Assembly: GCA_030690265.1 (NCBI GenBank)
Contig: JAUYHA010000077.1
Span: 22,794 to 86,793, forward strand
Length of the DNA stretch: 64,000 nt
DNA from: Dehalococcoidales bacterium
GTDB lineage: Bacteria > Chloroflexota > Dehalococcoidia > Dehalococcoidales > UBA2162
Direction: 5' to 3'
Shown here in pieces: positions 8,286 through 17,055 of this stretch (its first letter is position 1; each line of letters starts with the position of its first letter). The notes below the pieces were generated by a model that made no database searches, had not been told where the DNA came from, and worked only from the letters and a program-made list of their open reading frames with translations. The position numbers and the translations under genes were made by a program.

Positions 8286-8826
8286 TATTTAGTATTTTCT
8301 CTGTCTCCAGGTAACATATATCAGGCAGGTAACGAAACTTCTCGTCCCAGTCAATACCGTAACCCACAATGAACTTGTTGGGAACGGTAAAACCGAGGTA
8401 GTCAATAGTAACCGTCACTTCTCGCCGGGACGGCTTATCGGTCAGGGCGCAGAGCTTTAAGGAGGCAGGCTTTTTCTTCCGCAGGTAGTCCATAAGGAAA
8501 GCCGCAGAGTGCCCGGTATCAACTATATCCTCAACCACCAGCACATCCCTGTCCTTGATTTGAGTATGAAGACCCTGCACTACCTTTAACTTGCCCGGAG
8601 CGCTCCTGCCCCGACCATAGCTGGATAATCTGACAAACTCCACCTCCAGGGGGAAGTTTAGAAGTCGAATCAAATCAGCCAGAAAGACAAACGAACCTTT
8701 GAGAATGCCTATTAAGAGAGGGTTCTTATCCTGATAATCAATCTTGATTTCAGCCGCCAGCTTGCCCACCGTAACTTCTATCTCCTGCCGGCTTAAAAGA
8801 ATTTGACGCTTAGCTTGAGCACTCAT
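8275..8826 (-). CDS. hpt: Hypoxanthine phosphoribosyltransferase
   Basis: 183 residues. The PRPP-binding loop VLVVEDIVDTG (95-105) and the substrate segments ILKGSFVF (41-48) and FVVGYGIDWDE-like (KFIVGYGIDWDE) are all present. It makes IMP from hypoxanthine and PRPP, the next step after adenine deaminase encoded downstream. ATG start; a good promoter lies 12 bases before it. The final residues fall inside an AT-rich repeat, so the natural C-terminus may have been replaced by repeat-derived sequence without touching the catalytic core. Confidence 0.95.
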   Translation of the reverse strand: MSAQAKRQILLSRQEIEVTVGKLAAEIKIDYQDKNPLLIGILKGSFVFLADLIRLLNFPLEVEFVRLSSYGRGRSAPGKLKVVQGLHTQIKDRDVLVVEDIVDTGHSAAFLMDYLRKKKPASLKLCALTDKPSRREVTVTIDYLGFTVPNKFIVGYGIDWDEKFRYLPDICYLETEKILNTNL

Positions 8827-8837
8827 CGCTACTCGTG

Positions 8838-8866
8838 ATTATAGTCTTTGTCCCATGTTCTGTCTA
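8838..8866 (-). promoter_or_regulatory. Promoter for hpt
   Basis: On the minus strand TAGACA (8866-8861) and TATAAT (8843-8838) are separated by 17 bases. The expected transcript start is about five bases before the hpt ATG, so the leader is very short. Confidence 0.6.
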
Positions 8867-8952
8867 CTTGCCGAAAGCCCAGGTAATTTGCTATTCTTTA
8901 TAATGTAGGGATTCAAAAAAGCTGGGCTGTTTGAAGGACGGAGGGGGGTAAT

Positions 8953-9903
8953 ATGATTAATATAAATCCCTCTGAAATCACTCCTGAGTATGTTTATTAT
9001 TCCCGTCGTGATTTTCTGGTGGGTATAAGTGCTTTGCTGGCAAGTTTTATGCTTTTTGGCGGGTGTAGACGTCTTGACGGTTCGTCTGAATTACCAGGTG
9101 GAGGTTCTGTGGAGCCGGGGCAGGTAAGCGGTAAAACGGACGAGCTGGGTGATGCTCTAACGGATTACAAATCAATCATCAGCTATAACAACTTTTATGA
9201 GTTCAGCACTGGAAAAGAGGGCATCGGAGAGCTGGCAAAAGATTTTAAGACATCACCCTGGACGCTAAGTGTTGGCGGCTTGGTCAATAAACCCCGCACC
9301 TTTGATATTGATGACCTGAACCGTATCTTCCCTCCGGAAGAACGAATTTACCGCCTGCGCTGTGTGGAAGGCTGGTCTATGGTTATCCCCTGGCTCGGCT
9401 TTCCTCTGGCAAAGCTCTTGAAAGAGGTGGAGCCGAAGTCTGAAGCTAAGTATGTTCGGTTTGAATCCCTTTACGACCCGGAGCAGATGCCGGGCCAGAG
9501 GTCCGGTATGTTCAGCTGGCCGTATGTCGAGGGTCTACGCCTGGATGAGGCGATGAACGACCTGACATTGCTAACTACCGGTATTTACGGCAAGTCTATC
9601 CTGCCTCAGAACGGGGCTCCGATTCGCCTGGTGGTGCCCTGGAAATACGGTTTCAAGAATATCAAGTCAATTGTGAAAATTGACCTGGTGACGGAGATGC
9701 CGACCTCTCTCTGGATGGCGGCGGCTCCTCACGAATATGGCTTTTATGCTAATGTCAACCCGGAAGTACCCCACCCCCGCTGGCCCCAGTCGAGTGAGCG
9801 CCGGATTGGTGAGTTCGGGCGCCGGAGAACAATAATTTTCAACGGGTATGCTGAGGAAGTTGCTTACCTTTATCAGGGTATTGACCTGAGAAAATTCTTC
9901 TGA
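8953..9903 (+). CDS. msrP: MsrP, periplasmic methionine sulfoxide reductase catalytic subunit (molybdoenzyme)
   Basis: 316 residues. An N-terminal twin-arginine signal (SRRDFLVG, 17-24) is followed by a hydrophobic stretch and a cysteine (C38, FGGC) that could also be lipidated. The sulfite-oxidase-type domain has the molybdenum-ligating cysteine at C137 (LRCVEGWSM) and family blocks EFSTGKE, WKYGFKNIKSI and ERRIGEFGRR. With MsrQ it repairs oxidised methionine in exported proteins. TATAAT at 8899-8904 is a probable -10, and GGAGGGGGG precedes the ATG. Confidence 0.93.
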   Translation: MININPSEITPEYVYYSRRDFLVGISALLASFMLFGGCRRLDGSSELPGGGSVEPGQVSGKTDELGDALTDYKSIISYNNFYEFSTGKEGIGELAKDFKTSPWTLSVGGLVNKPRTFDIDDLNRIFPPEERIYRLRCVEGWSMVIPWLGFPLAKLLKEVEPKSEAKYVRFESLYDPEQMPGQRSGMFSWPYVEGLRLDEAMNDLTLLTTGIYGKSILPQNGAPIRLVVPWKYGFKNIKSIVKIDLVTEMPTSLWMAAAPHEYGFYANVNPEVPHPRWPQSSERRIGEFGRRRTIIFNGYAEEVAYLYQGIDLRKFF

Positions 9904-10520
9904 TGCGCACGCTTAAGAGACAGTGGCTCCGGCTTCTGACCCATATCGCCGCCTTGCTACCCTTGCTCGTACTGGTCTGGGACTTCTCCCAGGGACAGCT
10001 TACTGCCAACCCGATTCAGGAAATCCAGCTACGTACCGGTAGATACGCCCTCACTCTGTTAATCCTCTCTCTGGCTTGCACTCCGCTTAACATCGTCTTC
10101 GGAATCAGGCAGATACTCCAGCTCCGCCCTCTGCTCGGCCTCTATGCTTTCGTCTATGCCTGCCTTCATCTCCTCAATTTCTTCGGGCTGGATTACGGCT
10201 TTAACTTTCCTCTGGTCTGGGAGGATTTTGCCGAAAAGCGTTTTATAGTGGCCGGGCTGGCTGCCTTTCTAAGCCTGTTGCCGCTGGCGGTAACCTCGAC
10301 AGCAGGGTGGGTGAGAAGACTGGGTAAAAACTGGGGGCGCCTTCACTGGCTGGCTTACTCAGCAGGGGCGCTGGCGATAGTCCATTTTTTGTGGCAGGTT
10401 AAAGCGGACTTCACCAGACCGTTGATTTACGGAATCGTGCTGGCTTTGCTGCTGATTATTCGCCTGCCGAATGTCAGAAGGGCTATCGGTGAATTTCGCC
10501 AGCGGTTAAGTAAGGGCTAA
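9903..10520 (+). CDS. msrQ: MsrQ, haem-binding membrane subunit of the MsrPQ system
   Basis: 205 residues with about six hydrophobic helices. The family histidines that hold haem are in place: H89 (CLHLLNFFG), H148 (RLHWLAY) and H161 (IVHFLW). It carries electrons through the membrane to MsrP. The ATG overlaps the msrP stop (TGATG), indicating translational coupling. Its 3' end meets the convergent rhomboid gene with a two-base gap. Confidence 0.92.
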   Translation: MRTLKRQWLRLLTHIAALLPLLVLVWDFSQGQLTANPIQEIQLRTGRYALTLLILSLACTPLNIVFGIRQILQLRPLLGLYAFVYACLHLLNFFGLDYGFNFPLVWEDFAEKRFIVAGLAAFLSLLPLAVTSTAGWVRRLGKNWGRLHWLAYSAGALAIVHFLWQVKADFTRPLIYGIVLALLLIIRLPNVRRAIGEFRQRLSKG

Positions 10521-10522
10521 AG

Positions 10523-11125
10523 CTAAAAGAATAGGCGGTGTCGTCTCCTTCTGAATATGTAACCCGCCATTAGACCCAGCACCAGCCCGCCAAAATGGGC
10601 CTGCCAGGCTACACCGGGGAAGAAAGAAAGTAATAAAAAACCGCCGATAACGGCTATCCAGAGAGGCACGGGTACAGGAATGGGAAAGATAAATACCGTT
10701 GACTTTGGTCTCAATACCGTCAGTGCCCCCGCCACAGCAAAAATAGCTCCCGAAGCACCGATAGCGAGATAAGAATGGGGAGCCATCAGTAAGAAAAAAA
10801 TATTCCCCAGCAGCCCGCCGAGAAAATAAACAATCAGGAAATTCCTCTCGCCGACCAGTCTGGCGAGATAACTGCCGAAGAAGTAGAGAGTCAGCATATT
10901 GGCTAAAATATGGCCTATGCTGGGGAGGGGGGCATGGATAAACATGCTGGTCACTATGGTCCACGGTTGGGCCAGAAAACTTCGCCATGACAGGCCGAAC
11001 AGATTGAGAAAAAGGTCTGGTCTTATCGAGGTTGCCAGCCACAACAGCAGGTTTACTACTATCAGGAACCCGATAGGGCCCAGACTGAAACCAGTCGCTC
11101 TTCTATAGCTTACCCGGTATGCCAT
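10523..11125 (-). CDS. Rhomboid-family intramembrane serine protease
   Basis: 200 residues, six hydrophobic segments. The catalytic pair is visible: S125 in GASGAIFA and H177 in WQAHFGG. The HAxxxHxxxN-type region reads HAPLPSIGHILANM (64-77), supplying the oxyanion residues. Rhomboids cut transmembrane substrates within the bilayer; the target here is unknown. The C-terminus is very basic (RRRRHR). The gene is convergent with msrQ and stands alone. Confidence 0.92.
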   Translation of the reverse strand: MAYRVSYRRATGFSLGPIGFLIVVNLLLWLATSIRPDLFLNLFGLSWRSFLAQPWTIVTSMFIHAPLPSIGHILANMLTLYFFGSYLARLVGERNFLIVYFLGGLLGNIFFLLMAPHSYLAIGASGAIFAVAGALTVLRPKSTVFIFPIPVPVPLWIAVIGGFLLLSFFPGVAWQAHFGGLVLGLMAGYIFRRRRHRLFF

Positions 11126-11485
11126 TATTCGTTTACCTCAAAAGAAGATTGATTAAGAAAAATTAGCTCTATTCCTATATAATAACCTTCGATAGCCTTT
11201 TGTCGCAAGGTGGATGGTAAATTATTTATTAAGGAATCCGAAAGAAGCTCATAAATGGATAGGGGCGTTTAAGAGGGGCGGTAGCCCCTCTTAATAAATC
11301 TTCCCCCTCTCCCTTGAGGGAGAGGGGTTCACCCTGAAGGGTTCTCCCTGAAGGGGATAAAGGGGGTGAGGGTGATAACGAGAATTAATCTATTGGCTAT
11401 ATCCGGGCCGGCTGTGCTATTATGATGAAAAACAAAATTGATTGAAAGTAATCTGCATCGTTACCAGGTAGTTATCAGGTATTAA
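11126..11485. repeat. Gap of 360 bases holding an R-E repeat (11268-11375)
   Basis: The right part holds the R-E pattern: a first hairpin AAGAGGGGCGGTAGCCCCTC, a second hairpin CCCCTCTCCC-TTGA-GGGAGAGGGG, R-B text TTCACCCTGAAGGG, and the ending AAAGGGGGTGAGG. I see no gene in the left part. Confidence 0.75.
11393..11423 (+). promoter_or_regulatory. Candidate promoter for the 393-residue membrane protein
   Basis: TTGGCT (11393-11398) and TATTAT (11418-11423) with a 19-base spacer; TG two bases before the -10 makes it an extended -10 element. It lies just outside the repeat and 62 bases before the ATG. Confidence 0.45.
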
Positions 11486-12667
11486 ATGAAATTCGTTAAA
11501 GCTTTGTCTCTCAGCTTGCTCGGCTTTTTTCTCTTTCTTGCCCTGTCTATCTTCGGTCTGCTTTATATGCTGGATAGCACTCTGCTCAAGCCGGAATTTG
11601 TTGTCGCTGAACTTAACAGCCTGGATGCGTCAGCACTTGCAGAGGAGCTCGTTGATATAGAATCCCCTCCGGAAGTACCGAATTTTGAACAGGTAATCAA
11701 TAAGACAGTTGCGGATGTCGAGCCTGTCATCAAAGAGGAGCTGGGTTCTGCCATTTTCTCTGTCTATGACTACTTGCTGGGAAAAACTGACAGCCTGGAC
11801 CTGAAATCAATACTGAGGAATACGTTCTTCAGTGCGGATTTTGTTTCTTCCGTGGTGGATAATACCGATATTTCATCGCTGGCCGGAGTGTTCATCAGCC
11901 AGCAATTTGCAGGCTCAATCCCTGTAGAAATAACGAATCTGGATAAATATATAACAGATGCCATTGCTGCGGCTGAACCCTCGCTAAAAGAAGAGATTGT
12001 CGCCGCTGCTGACCCGGTATTTGACTACCTGCTGATGGAGAGCCAGACTCTGGACGTATCGATTTCCCTGGAAGAGGTGAAGAGAAACCTGAGGGATAAG
12101 CTTTTACAGGTTTTTCTTGAATCACCGCCTCCAGAACTGGCGGCGATACCCCCAAACATGCGAGAACCAATTTTCAACCAGTTTTACGATGAGTTTTCAC
12201 AGGAGATACCTTCAACTTTTCAACTGGATGAGACTGTGATAGGCACTGATGCCCCGGCAAATATTGCCGAAGGGATTGCCCAAACCACGGAAACGCTCAC
12301 AGAGATAAGGCAGTATGTTGCCTATTTCCAGCTTGGATATAAACTTTTGATTGTCATTATGTTACTGCTGGTCGCGGGTATAATACTAATAAGCCGCGAT
12401 GTTGTAGATATCTCCCGCCGTCTGGGCACTCCTCTGCTTACCTACGGAGCCTTGCAGTACGCCGGCATCTGGCTTGCCAGGTATTTTGCGGAAAAACAGG
12501 TGGAGATGCCCGGAGTACCGGCTTCACTCCAGAGCTGGATAATCCAGCTTTCCTATGACCTCATCGCCCCGCTGGAGGTTTTCAGCCTCGCTTTGCTGGT
12601 TGGAGGGGTAGTACTGGTCGTGGTCTCATTCGTCTATAAGCGGAGGCAGCCTCCGGCTGAAGAATAA
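11486..12667 (+). CDS. Membrane protein with duplicated extracytoplasmic domain, function unknown
   Basis: 393 residues. One N-terminal helix (about 9-29), a long soluble acidic region (30-285), then about three helices (286-308, 317-335 weak, 355-380) and a basic tail. The soluble part contains two similar halves: INKTVADVEPVIKEEL...VYDYLLGKTDSLDL (about 70-108) and ITDAIAAAEPSLKEEI...VFDYLLMESQTLDV (about 156-193), an internal duplication. I do not recognise the family. Signal-anchor topology would put the repeats outside the membrane. ATG start with only a weak ribosome site. Confidence 0.8.
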   Translation: MKFVKALSLSLLGFFLFLALSIFGLLYMLDSTLLKPEFVVAELNSLDASALAEELVDIESPPEVPNFEQVINKTVADVEPVIKEELGSAIFSVYDYLLGKTDSLDLKSILRNTFFSADFVSSVVDNTDISSLAGVFISQQFAGSIPVEITNLDKYITDAIAAAEPSLKEEIVAAADPVFDYLLMESQTLDVSISLEEVKRNLRDKLLQVFLESPPPELAAIPPNMREPIFNQFYDEFSQEIPSTFQLDETVIGTDAPANIAEGIAQTTETLTEIRQYVAYFQLGYKLLIVIMLLLVAGIILISRDVVDISRRLGTPLLTYGALQYAGIWLARYFAEKQVEMPGVPASLQSWIIQLSYDLIAPLEVFSLALLVGGVVLVVVSFVYKRRQPPAEE

Positions 12668-12668
12668 G

Positions 12669-13079
12669 CTATCCGTTATCTTCGGAGCTGTCAGTGCTGC
12701 TACTCTGGCATACCATAAGTTTTAGCCTCTCCTGCCCCACCACAATAACTTTTTTGCCCCTCTTCATTTCACCGCTGGCTGATTTTGCTACCCAGAGTTC
12801 CCCTTTAATTCTGACCAGCCCCTCCGGGGTTAACGGACTCGCCACCACACCGCTGGTACCAATCATGTGGGGCAAACCGACCACCTGTTTTCTTAACAGG
12901 GCACGGGTGCCAAGCCGGTGAGTAAAGACAGAATAGCCAGCCCAGGCAGCCATTATGATAACAAGCCCCCACAAGGGAATTTGAATCCCTGCCTGAGGCA
13001 AACCCCAGCGCACGATTATCACTATGGCGGTCTCTTCAAGTATGGTGCTGATAATAGAAAAAATAAGCCTGCCTGTCAT
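12669..13079 (-). CDS. NfeD-like membrane protein with C-terminal OB-fold domain
   Basis: 136 residues. Two hydrophobic helices (about 4-23 and 31-48) precede a soluble domain with GTSGVVASPLTPEGLVRIKGELWVAKS, the hallmark of NfeD C-terminal OB folds. Such proteins usually pair with flotillins or membrane proteases; neither is adjacent here. The frame is open upstream to 13352 but that part runs antisense to gatC and looks random, so I set the start at ATG 13079 behind GGAGGGG. The tail is rich in Ser, Asp and Glu. Confidence 0.82.
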   Translation of the reverse strand: MTGRLIFSIISTILEETAIVIIVRWGLPQAGIQIPLWGLVIIMAAWAGYSVFTHRLGTRALLRKQVVGLPHMIGTSGVVASPLTPEGLVRIKGELWVAKSASGEMKRGKKVIVVGQERLKLMVCQSSSTDSSEDNG

Positions 13080-13185
13080 TGCCCCTCCGCTCTTATTATA
13101 ACAGGAAGACTCTATTGCGGATATCGGGATGAGGGTGCTAAAATCCTCTAATATATTTGCATCCGGATAATTCAGGAGGTAAACG

Positions 13186-13473
13186 ATGAAACTGAGCCGT
13201 GAGGAAGTTCTGCATGTGGCTCGCCTGGCACGGTTGGGCTTAACCGAAGAGGATGTAGCTCGAATGAGTGAGCAGCTTTCCAATATCCTGGAAAATTTTG
13301 AGATACTAAAGCAGGTAGATACCACTGATATTCCACCTACCGCCCAGTCCATCGCTCTCCAGAATGTGGTCGGCAGGGATGAAATCGCTCCATCCCTGCC
13401 TCCGGAGCAGGTTCTGGCTAATGCCCCGCAAAAAGAAGCGAGCTTCTTCAGGGTGCGGGCCGTCCTGGAGTGA
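13186..13473 (+). CDS. gatC: Aspartyl/glutamyl-tRNA amidotransferase subunit C
   Basis: 95 residues, the standard length, with the family opening [17 protein letters not shown] and the DIPPTAQ and [12 protein letters not shown] blocks. GatC stabilises the GatA-GatB complex that amidates Glu-tRNA(Gln) and Asp-tRNA(Asn). A strong AGGAGG precedes the ATG. gatA follows after one intervening membrane-protein gene; gatB is not in the window. Confidence 0.95.
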   Translation: MKLSREEVLHVARLARLGLTEEDVARMSEQLSNILENFEILKQVDTTDIPPTAQSIALQNVVGRDEIAPSLPPEQVLANAPQKEASFFRVRAVLE

Positions 13474-13500
13474 GATGGTGAATGAATAAAGAGAGGCTCT

Positions 13501-14106
13501 ATGTATAAGGAAGGACTTCGCCGGCGGGCTTTACTGCTGGTCTGGCTCGGCGAACTCTGGAATATAGCTGAAGCCGGAGTCGCCCTGTTCTCAGCCAGGA
13601 GTGCCGGCAGTGTAGCCCTGCTGGCTTACGGCCTGGACAGCCTTATCGAACTCTTTGCCGGGGGAGTCTTAATCTGGCATCTGCGCCGGGAGTGGCGAGG
13701 GCAAGAGCATGAAGAAGCCGGAGAAAAGAAGGCGCTACGGCTGGTGGGAATCACTTTCTTCGTGCTATCAGCCTATATCGTTTTTCAAGCCATTGCCACT
13801 CTTCTGGGCTGGTTTACTGAACCGAAGGAGAGCCTGGTGGGTATTATCCTGGTGGTCGCCAGTGCCGTGGTAATGACGGTCCTCTTCTTTGGCAAAATGA
13901 ATATCGCCCGGAAATTAGGCTCTCCGGCTCTACGGGCGGAAGCCAAAGAGAGCCTGGCCTGCGACCTCCAGGACCTGAGCCTGCTCGTCGGGCTTGGCGC
14001 CAATGCCCTCTGGGGCTGGTGGTGGGCAGACCCGGTGGCAGCTTTAGCTCTTATTCCCTGGCTGCTCAAGGAAGGCTGGGAGAGTGTCTCCCACGAAGAA
14101 GAGTGA
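13501..14106 (+). CDS. Cation-diffusion-facilitator-like membrane protein
   Basis: 201 residues with about five to six hydrophobic helices. YGLDSLIELFAGG (residues about 41-53) and AEAKESLACDLQD (about 144-156) resemble the two metal-binding transmembrane motifs of CDF transporters, though the usual HxxxD pair is changed to AEAKESLACD in the second. The cytoplasmic C-terminal domain of CDF proteins is missing. It sits between gatC and gatA with good spacing, so it is probably co-transcribed with them. Transport of a divalent metal is an inference from the family only. Confidence 0.75.
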   Translation: MYKEGLRRRALLLVWLGELWNIAEAGVALFSARSAGSVALLAYGLDSLIELFAGGVLIWHLRREWRGQEHEEAGEKKALRLVGITFFVLSAYIVFQAIATLLGWFTEPKESLVGIILVVASAVVMTVLFFGKMNIARKLGSPALRAEAKESLACDLQDLSLLVGLGANALWGWWWADPVAALALIPWLLKEGWESVSHEEE

Positions 14107-14136
14107 GCAAAACGGGGGGAAAAGTGTCTTTGAAAG

Positions 14137-14262
14137 AGGCGAAGCCTCCTCTCTCAATAAAATCCTTTCCCCCTCTCCTTCGAAGGAGAGGGGTTCACCC
14201 TGAAGGGTTCAGCCCGAGTTCACCCCGAGGGGTTCTCCCTGAAGGGGATTAAGGGGGTGAGG
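14137..14262. repeat. R-E/R-B repeat that supplies the gatA ribosome site
   Basis: GAGGCGAAGCCTCCTC hairpin, then CCCCTCTCC-TTCGAA-GGAGAGGGG, then R-B text with TTCACCCTGAAGGG and TTCACCCCGAGGGG, ending AAGGGGGTGAGG. The last bases overlap the gatA start region and include its purine-rich ribosome site. Confidence 0.8.
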
Positions 14263-15738
14263 TTGCTAAATAATCTAAACCAGTTATCAATTCACGAAGC
14301 ACACGAACTGCTTAAAACGAAGCAACTGTCCTCAGTGGAACTAACCAGGGCTTGCCTGGAGCGTATCAGGCAGGTGGAGCCGCAGGTTCACGCCTTTGTC
14401 ACCGTTACCGATGAGCTGGCTCTGAAGCAGGCTGAAAAAGCTGATGAGCTTATTGCCAGGGGTGATGCCAGTCCCCTTATCGGCATTCCGGGACTGATTA
14501 AAGACAATATGTGTACCCGGGGAATGCTAACCACCTGTTCCTCAAAGATGCTTCAGAATTTCATCCCTCCTTACGATGCCACGGTAATTGAAAAACTGAA
14601 TGAATGCGGTATGGTGATGGTGGGCAAAGCGAATATGGACGAGTTCGCTATGGGCTCATCTACAGAGAATTCCGCTCTCTTTGTCACTCATAACCCCTGG
14701 GACCTGACCCGGGTTCCCGGCGGAAGCAGTGGCGGTTCAGCGGCTGCGGTAGCCGCCGGTGAAGCTATCTATGCTCTCGGTTCGGATACCGGGGGCAGCA
14801 TCCGCCAGCCGGCCGGCTTCTGCAGCGTCACCGGACTGAAACCCACCTACGGTAGAGTGAGCCGCTACGGGCTGGTCGCCTTCGCCAGCTCTCTTGACCA
14901 GATAGGGCCCCTGACCGGGGATGTTACCGACTGTGCCCTGGTGATGAACGCCATCGCCGGCTACGACAGCCGGGATTCAACCTCCGTCCCCCAGCCCACC
15001 CCCGACTACACCAAATGCTTGACCGGCGATATTAAAGGGCTCCGCCTCGGCGTCCCGAAAGAGTATTTTGTCGAAGGAATGCAGGCCGAGGTGGCAGCAG
15101 CGATAAAAACGGCTATTAAGAAGCTCGAAGAGCTTGGAGCCAGGGTGGAAGAAGTATCCCTCCCCAGCACCCGCTACGCCCTGGCGGTATATTACATTAT
15201 CGCCCCCTCGGAGGCTTCGGCGAACCTCGCCCGTTACGATGGAGTAAAATATGGCTTCTCGGCTGAAGAGGCGGAAAATATGTGGGACGCTATGGAGAGG
15301 ACCCGCCAGTTCGGCTTCGGGCCCGAGGTGAAAAGGCGTATTATGCTCGGCACCTACGCTCTCTCCGCCGGCTACTATGACGCCTACTACCTCAAGGCGC
15401 AGAAGGTGCGTACCCTGATAAGGCGGGAGTTCGACCAGTTGTTTGAAAGGTTCGATGCTCTGGTAACCCCCACCTCCCCCACCGTCCCCTTCAAAATCGG
15501 GGAGAAGACGGACACCCCGCTCCAGATGTATTTAAGCGATGTCTGCACCCTGCCGGTAAACATTGCCGGCCTGCCGGCAATCTCCATCCCCGCCGGCTTC
15601 GCTGACGGCCTGCCCATAGGTATGCAGATTATCGGCAAACCCTTCGCCGAGGAGATCATCCTCAAAATCGCCCACGCCTACGAACAGGCGACAGAGTGGC
15701 GTAAGACGAGAGCGGAAATAAATACAGGAGGTGTCTGA
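14257..15738 (+). CDS. gatA: Aspartyl/glutamyl-tRNA amidotransferase subunit A
   Basis: 493 residues, full length. The amidase signature is intact: [14 protein letters not shown] with the catalytic Lys, [14 protein letters not shown] with the cis-Ser, and [11 protein letters not shown] with the nucleophile Ser. It releases ammonia from glutamine for GatB. The start is either GTG 14257 or TTG 14263; both lie in the end of a repeat whose AAGGGG and AAGGGGG runs provide the ribosome site. Confidence 0.95.
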   Translation: MRLLNNLNQLSIHEAHELLKTKQLSSVELTRACLERIRQVEPQVHAFVTVTDELALKQAEKADELIARGDASPLIGIPGLIKDNMCTRGMLTTCSSKMLQNFIPPYDATVIEKLNECGMVMVGKANMDEFAMGSSTENSALFVTHNPWDLTRVPGGSSGGSAAAVAAGEAIYALGSDTGGSIRQPAGFCSVTGLKPTYGRVSRYGLVAFASSLDQIGPLTGDVTDCALVMNAIAGYDSRDSTSVPQPTPDYTKCLTGDIKGLRLGVPKEYFVEGMQAEVAAAIKTAIKKLEELGARVEEVSLPSTRYALAVYYIIAPSEASANLARYDGVKYGFSAEEAENMWDAMERTRQFGFGPEVKRRIMLGTYALSAGYYDAYYLKAQKVRTLIRREFDQLFERFDALVTPTSPTVPFKIGEKTDTPLQMYLSDVCTLPVNIAGLPAISIPAGFADGLPIGMQIIGKPFAEEIILKIAHAYEQATEWRKTRAEINTGGV

Positions 15739-16317
15739 AAAGGAGAAGGAAAATGTGCGGAATTGAAGGTTCATAATTGACCTGAACTTTTCTAAAAAGA
15801 CATTTACGGTTATTGCGCCGGTAGTGCTGGGAGGCTCTGCCTCTCTCTATACCTCTTCCCCCTCTTCTTTTTAAGGAGAGGGGTTCACCCTGAAGGGTTC
15901 AGCCTTCAGTCCGAGGCCCGAGTTCACCCCGAGGGGTTCTCCGTTCGGCTGAGCTCAGTTCTGGCGACAGTTCTGGTGACATCACTGGAACCATCACTGG
16001 AACCATCACTGGAACCACGGCGAAGCCCTGAAGGGGACTGAGGGAGTGAGGTAGATACTAAGATTCTTCGCGGAGTTTACACTGAACTCGTTCCGACTTG
16101 CCTCGACTCGTTCCGATAAGTCAGAGTGAACAAGCTCGGAGCAGGTTACCTGTAGCGAGGTTCGGTAACGAGTTATCGTCTTCAGACCGAGTTCAGACTT
16201 CAGGCCGAGCCTTCAGTCCGAGGACCGAGGTCAGAGTGAACTCGTTCCGATTATCGTCAGAGTGAACTCGTTCCGATTATCGTCAGAGTGAACGAAGTGA
16301 ACGTGCTCAGAATGATA
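15739..16317. repeat. Composite R-E / R-B / R-C repeat region, no gene
   Basis: 579 bases without a credible gene. From the left: an R-E pair of hairpins (GGAGGCTCTGCCTC and CCCCTCTTC...GGAGAGGGG, 15825-15890), R-B text interleaved with the tandem unit ATCACTGGAACC (about 15979-16017), the R-E ending GGGAGTGAGG (16045-16054), and then a long R-C string of ACTCGTTCCGA, GTCAGAGTGAAC and TTCAGTCCGAGG modules (16085-16312), including two tandem copies of CTCGTTCCGATTATCGTCAG. Confidence 0.85.
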
Positions 16318-16962
16318 CTATATCTTCCTCGCTTCGAGCAGTTTGAAAATGCCGGTGCGGTCAAGCTTGGTGATGTTTTCCAGCCGCAAACCGCTCTCTA
16401 CCACACCTTCCTCTATTTTTCGATTGATGTGTTCCGCTCCGGTTACCCAGGCTACTATGGGGTCAGCAGCATTCATTAACGCACCTATCACACGGTTCTC
16501 ACTGAGACCGTGTTCCAGCAATACAACCTTGCCCCCAGGCTTGCAGACGCGTTTTACCTCTTTCAAACCGGTCAGCGGGTGCGAGACCGAGCAAAACAGG
16601 AATGAGCCAATCACGGAATCAAAAGAGTCATCCTGAAAGTGGAGGTTCTGCACGTCCATCTGGAGCAGCTCTACCTTTATCTGCGCCTTAGCCATTCTCT
16701 GGCGCGCATACCTGAGCATGCCATCACTGAGGTCTATGGCTGTCAAGTTGTGGTTGATAGCGTCAGCGTAGAGAAAATTCAGGCCGGTACCAGCGCCAAC
16801 CTCGAGGATTTCTTTACCTTCGGCCTTATTCCAGAGTAAGGAACGCCAGCTCTTAAACCGTCCCCTTTCGGCAGTTTGCACTACCCGGTCATATATTGGA
16901 GCGATTCTATCGTATCGCCTTTTGACTGTCTCAGTAGCCCCGTCTTCTATTTCAGTGCTCAT
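16318..16962 (-). CDS. Class I SAM methyltransferase (UbiE/phospholipid N-methyltransferase-like)
   Basis: 214 residues. VKRRYDRIAPIYD at the N-terminus, motif I EILEVGAGTGLNF and KPGGKVVLLEHG are the pattern of UbiE/PmtA-type enzymes acting on quinones or membrane lipids. Substrate cannot be fixed: no quinone or lipid gene is adjacent. ATG start with GGGAAG upstream. It stands on the minus strand next to uspA and 93 bases from it, so the two may be co-transcribed. Confidence 0.85.
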   Translation of the reverse strand: MSTEIEDGATETVKRRYDRIAPIYDRVVQTAERGRFKSWRSLLWNKAEGKEILEVGAGTGLNFLYADAINHNLTAIDLSDGMLRYARQRMAKAQIKVELLQMDVQNLHFQDDSFDSVIGSFLFCSVSHPLTGLKEVKRVCKPGGKVVLLEHGLSENRVIGALMNAADPIVAWVTGAEHINRKIEEGVVESGLRLENITKLDRTGIFKLLEARKI

Positions 16963-17055
16963 TTGTCTTCCCGGTATACAACAGGCTTTTTCAGGTAATG
17001 AGTCCGATAGAGCGGCTGTGGGTCGTGCATCTTATTGCATCCGGGCTGTAGTCTA

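Noticed and set aside
13080..13352. N-terminal extension of the NfeD frame
   Set aside because: It is antisense to gatC and low in complexity; the protein fold starts at ATG 13079.
15979..16020. CRISPR-like tandem units
   Set aside because: The units are about 12 bases without unique spacers and match R-B repeat text found elsewhere.
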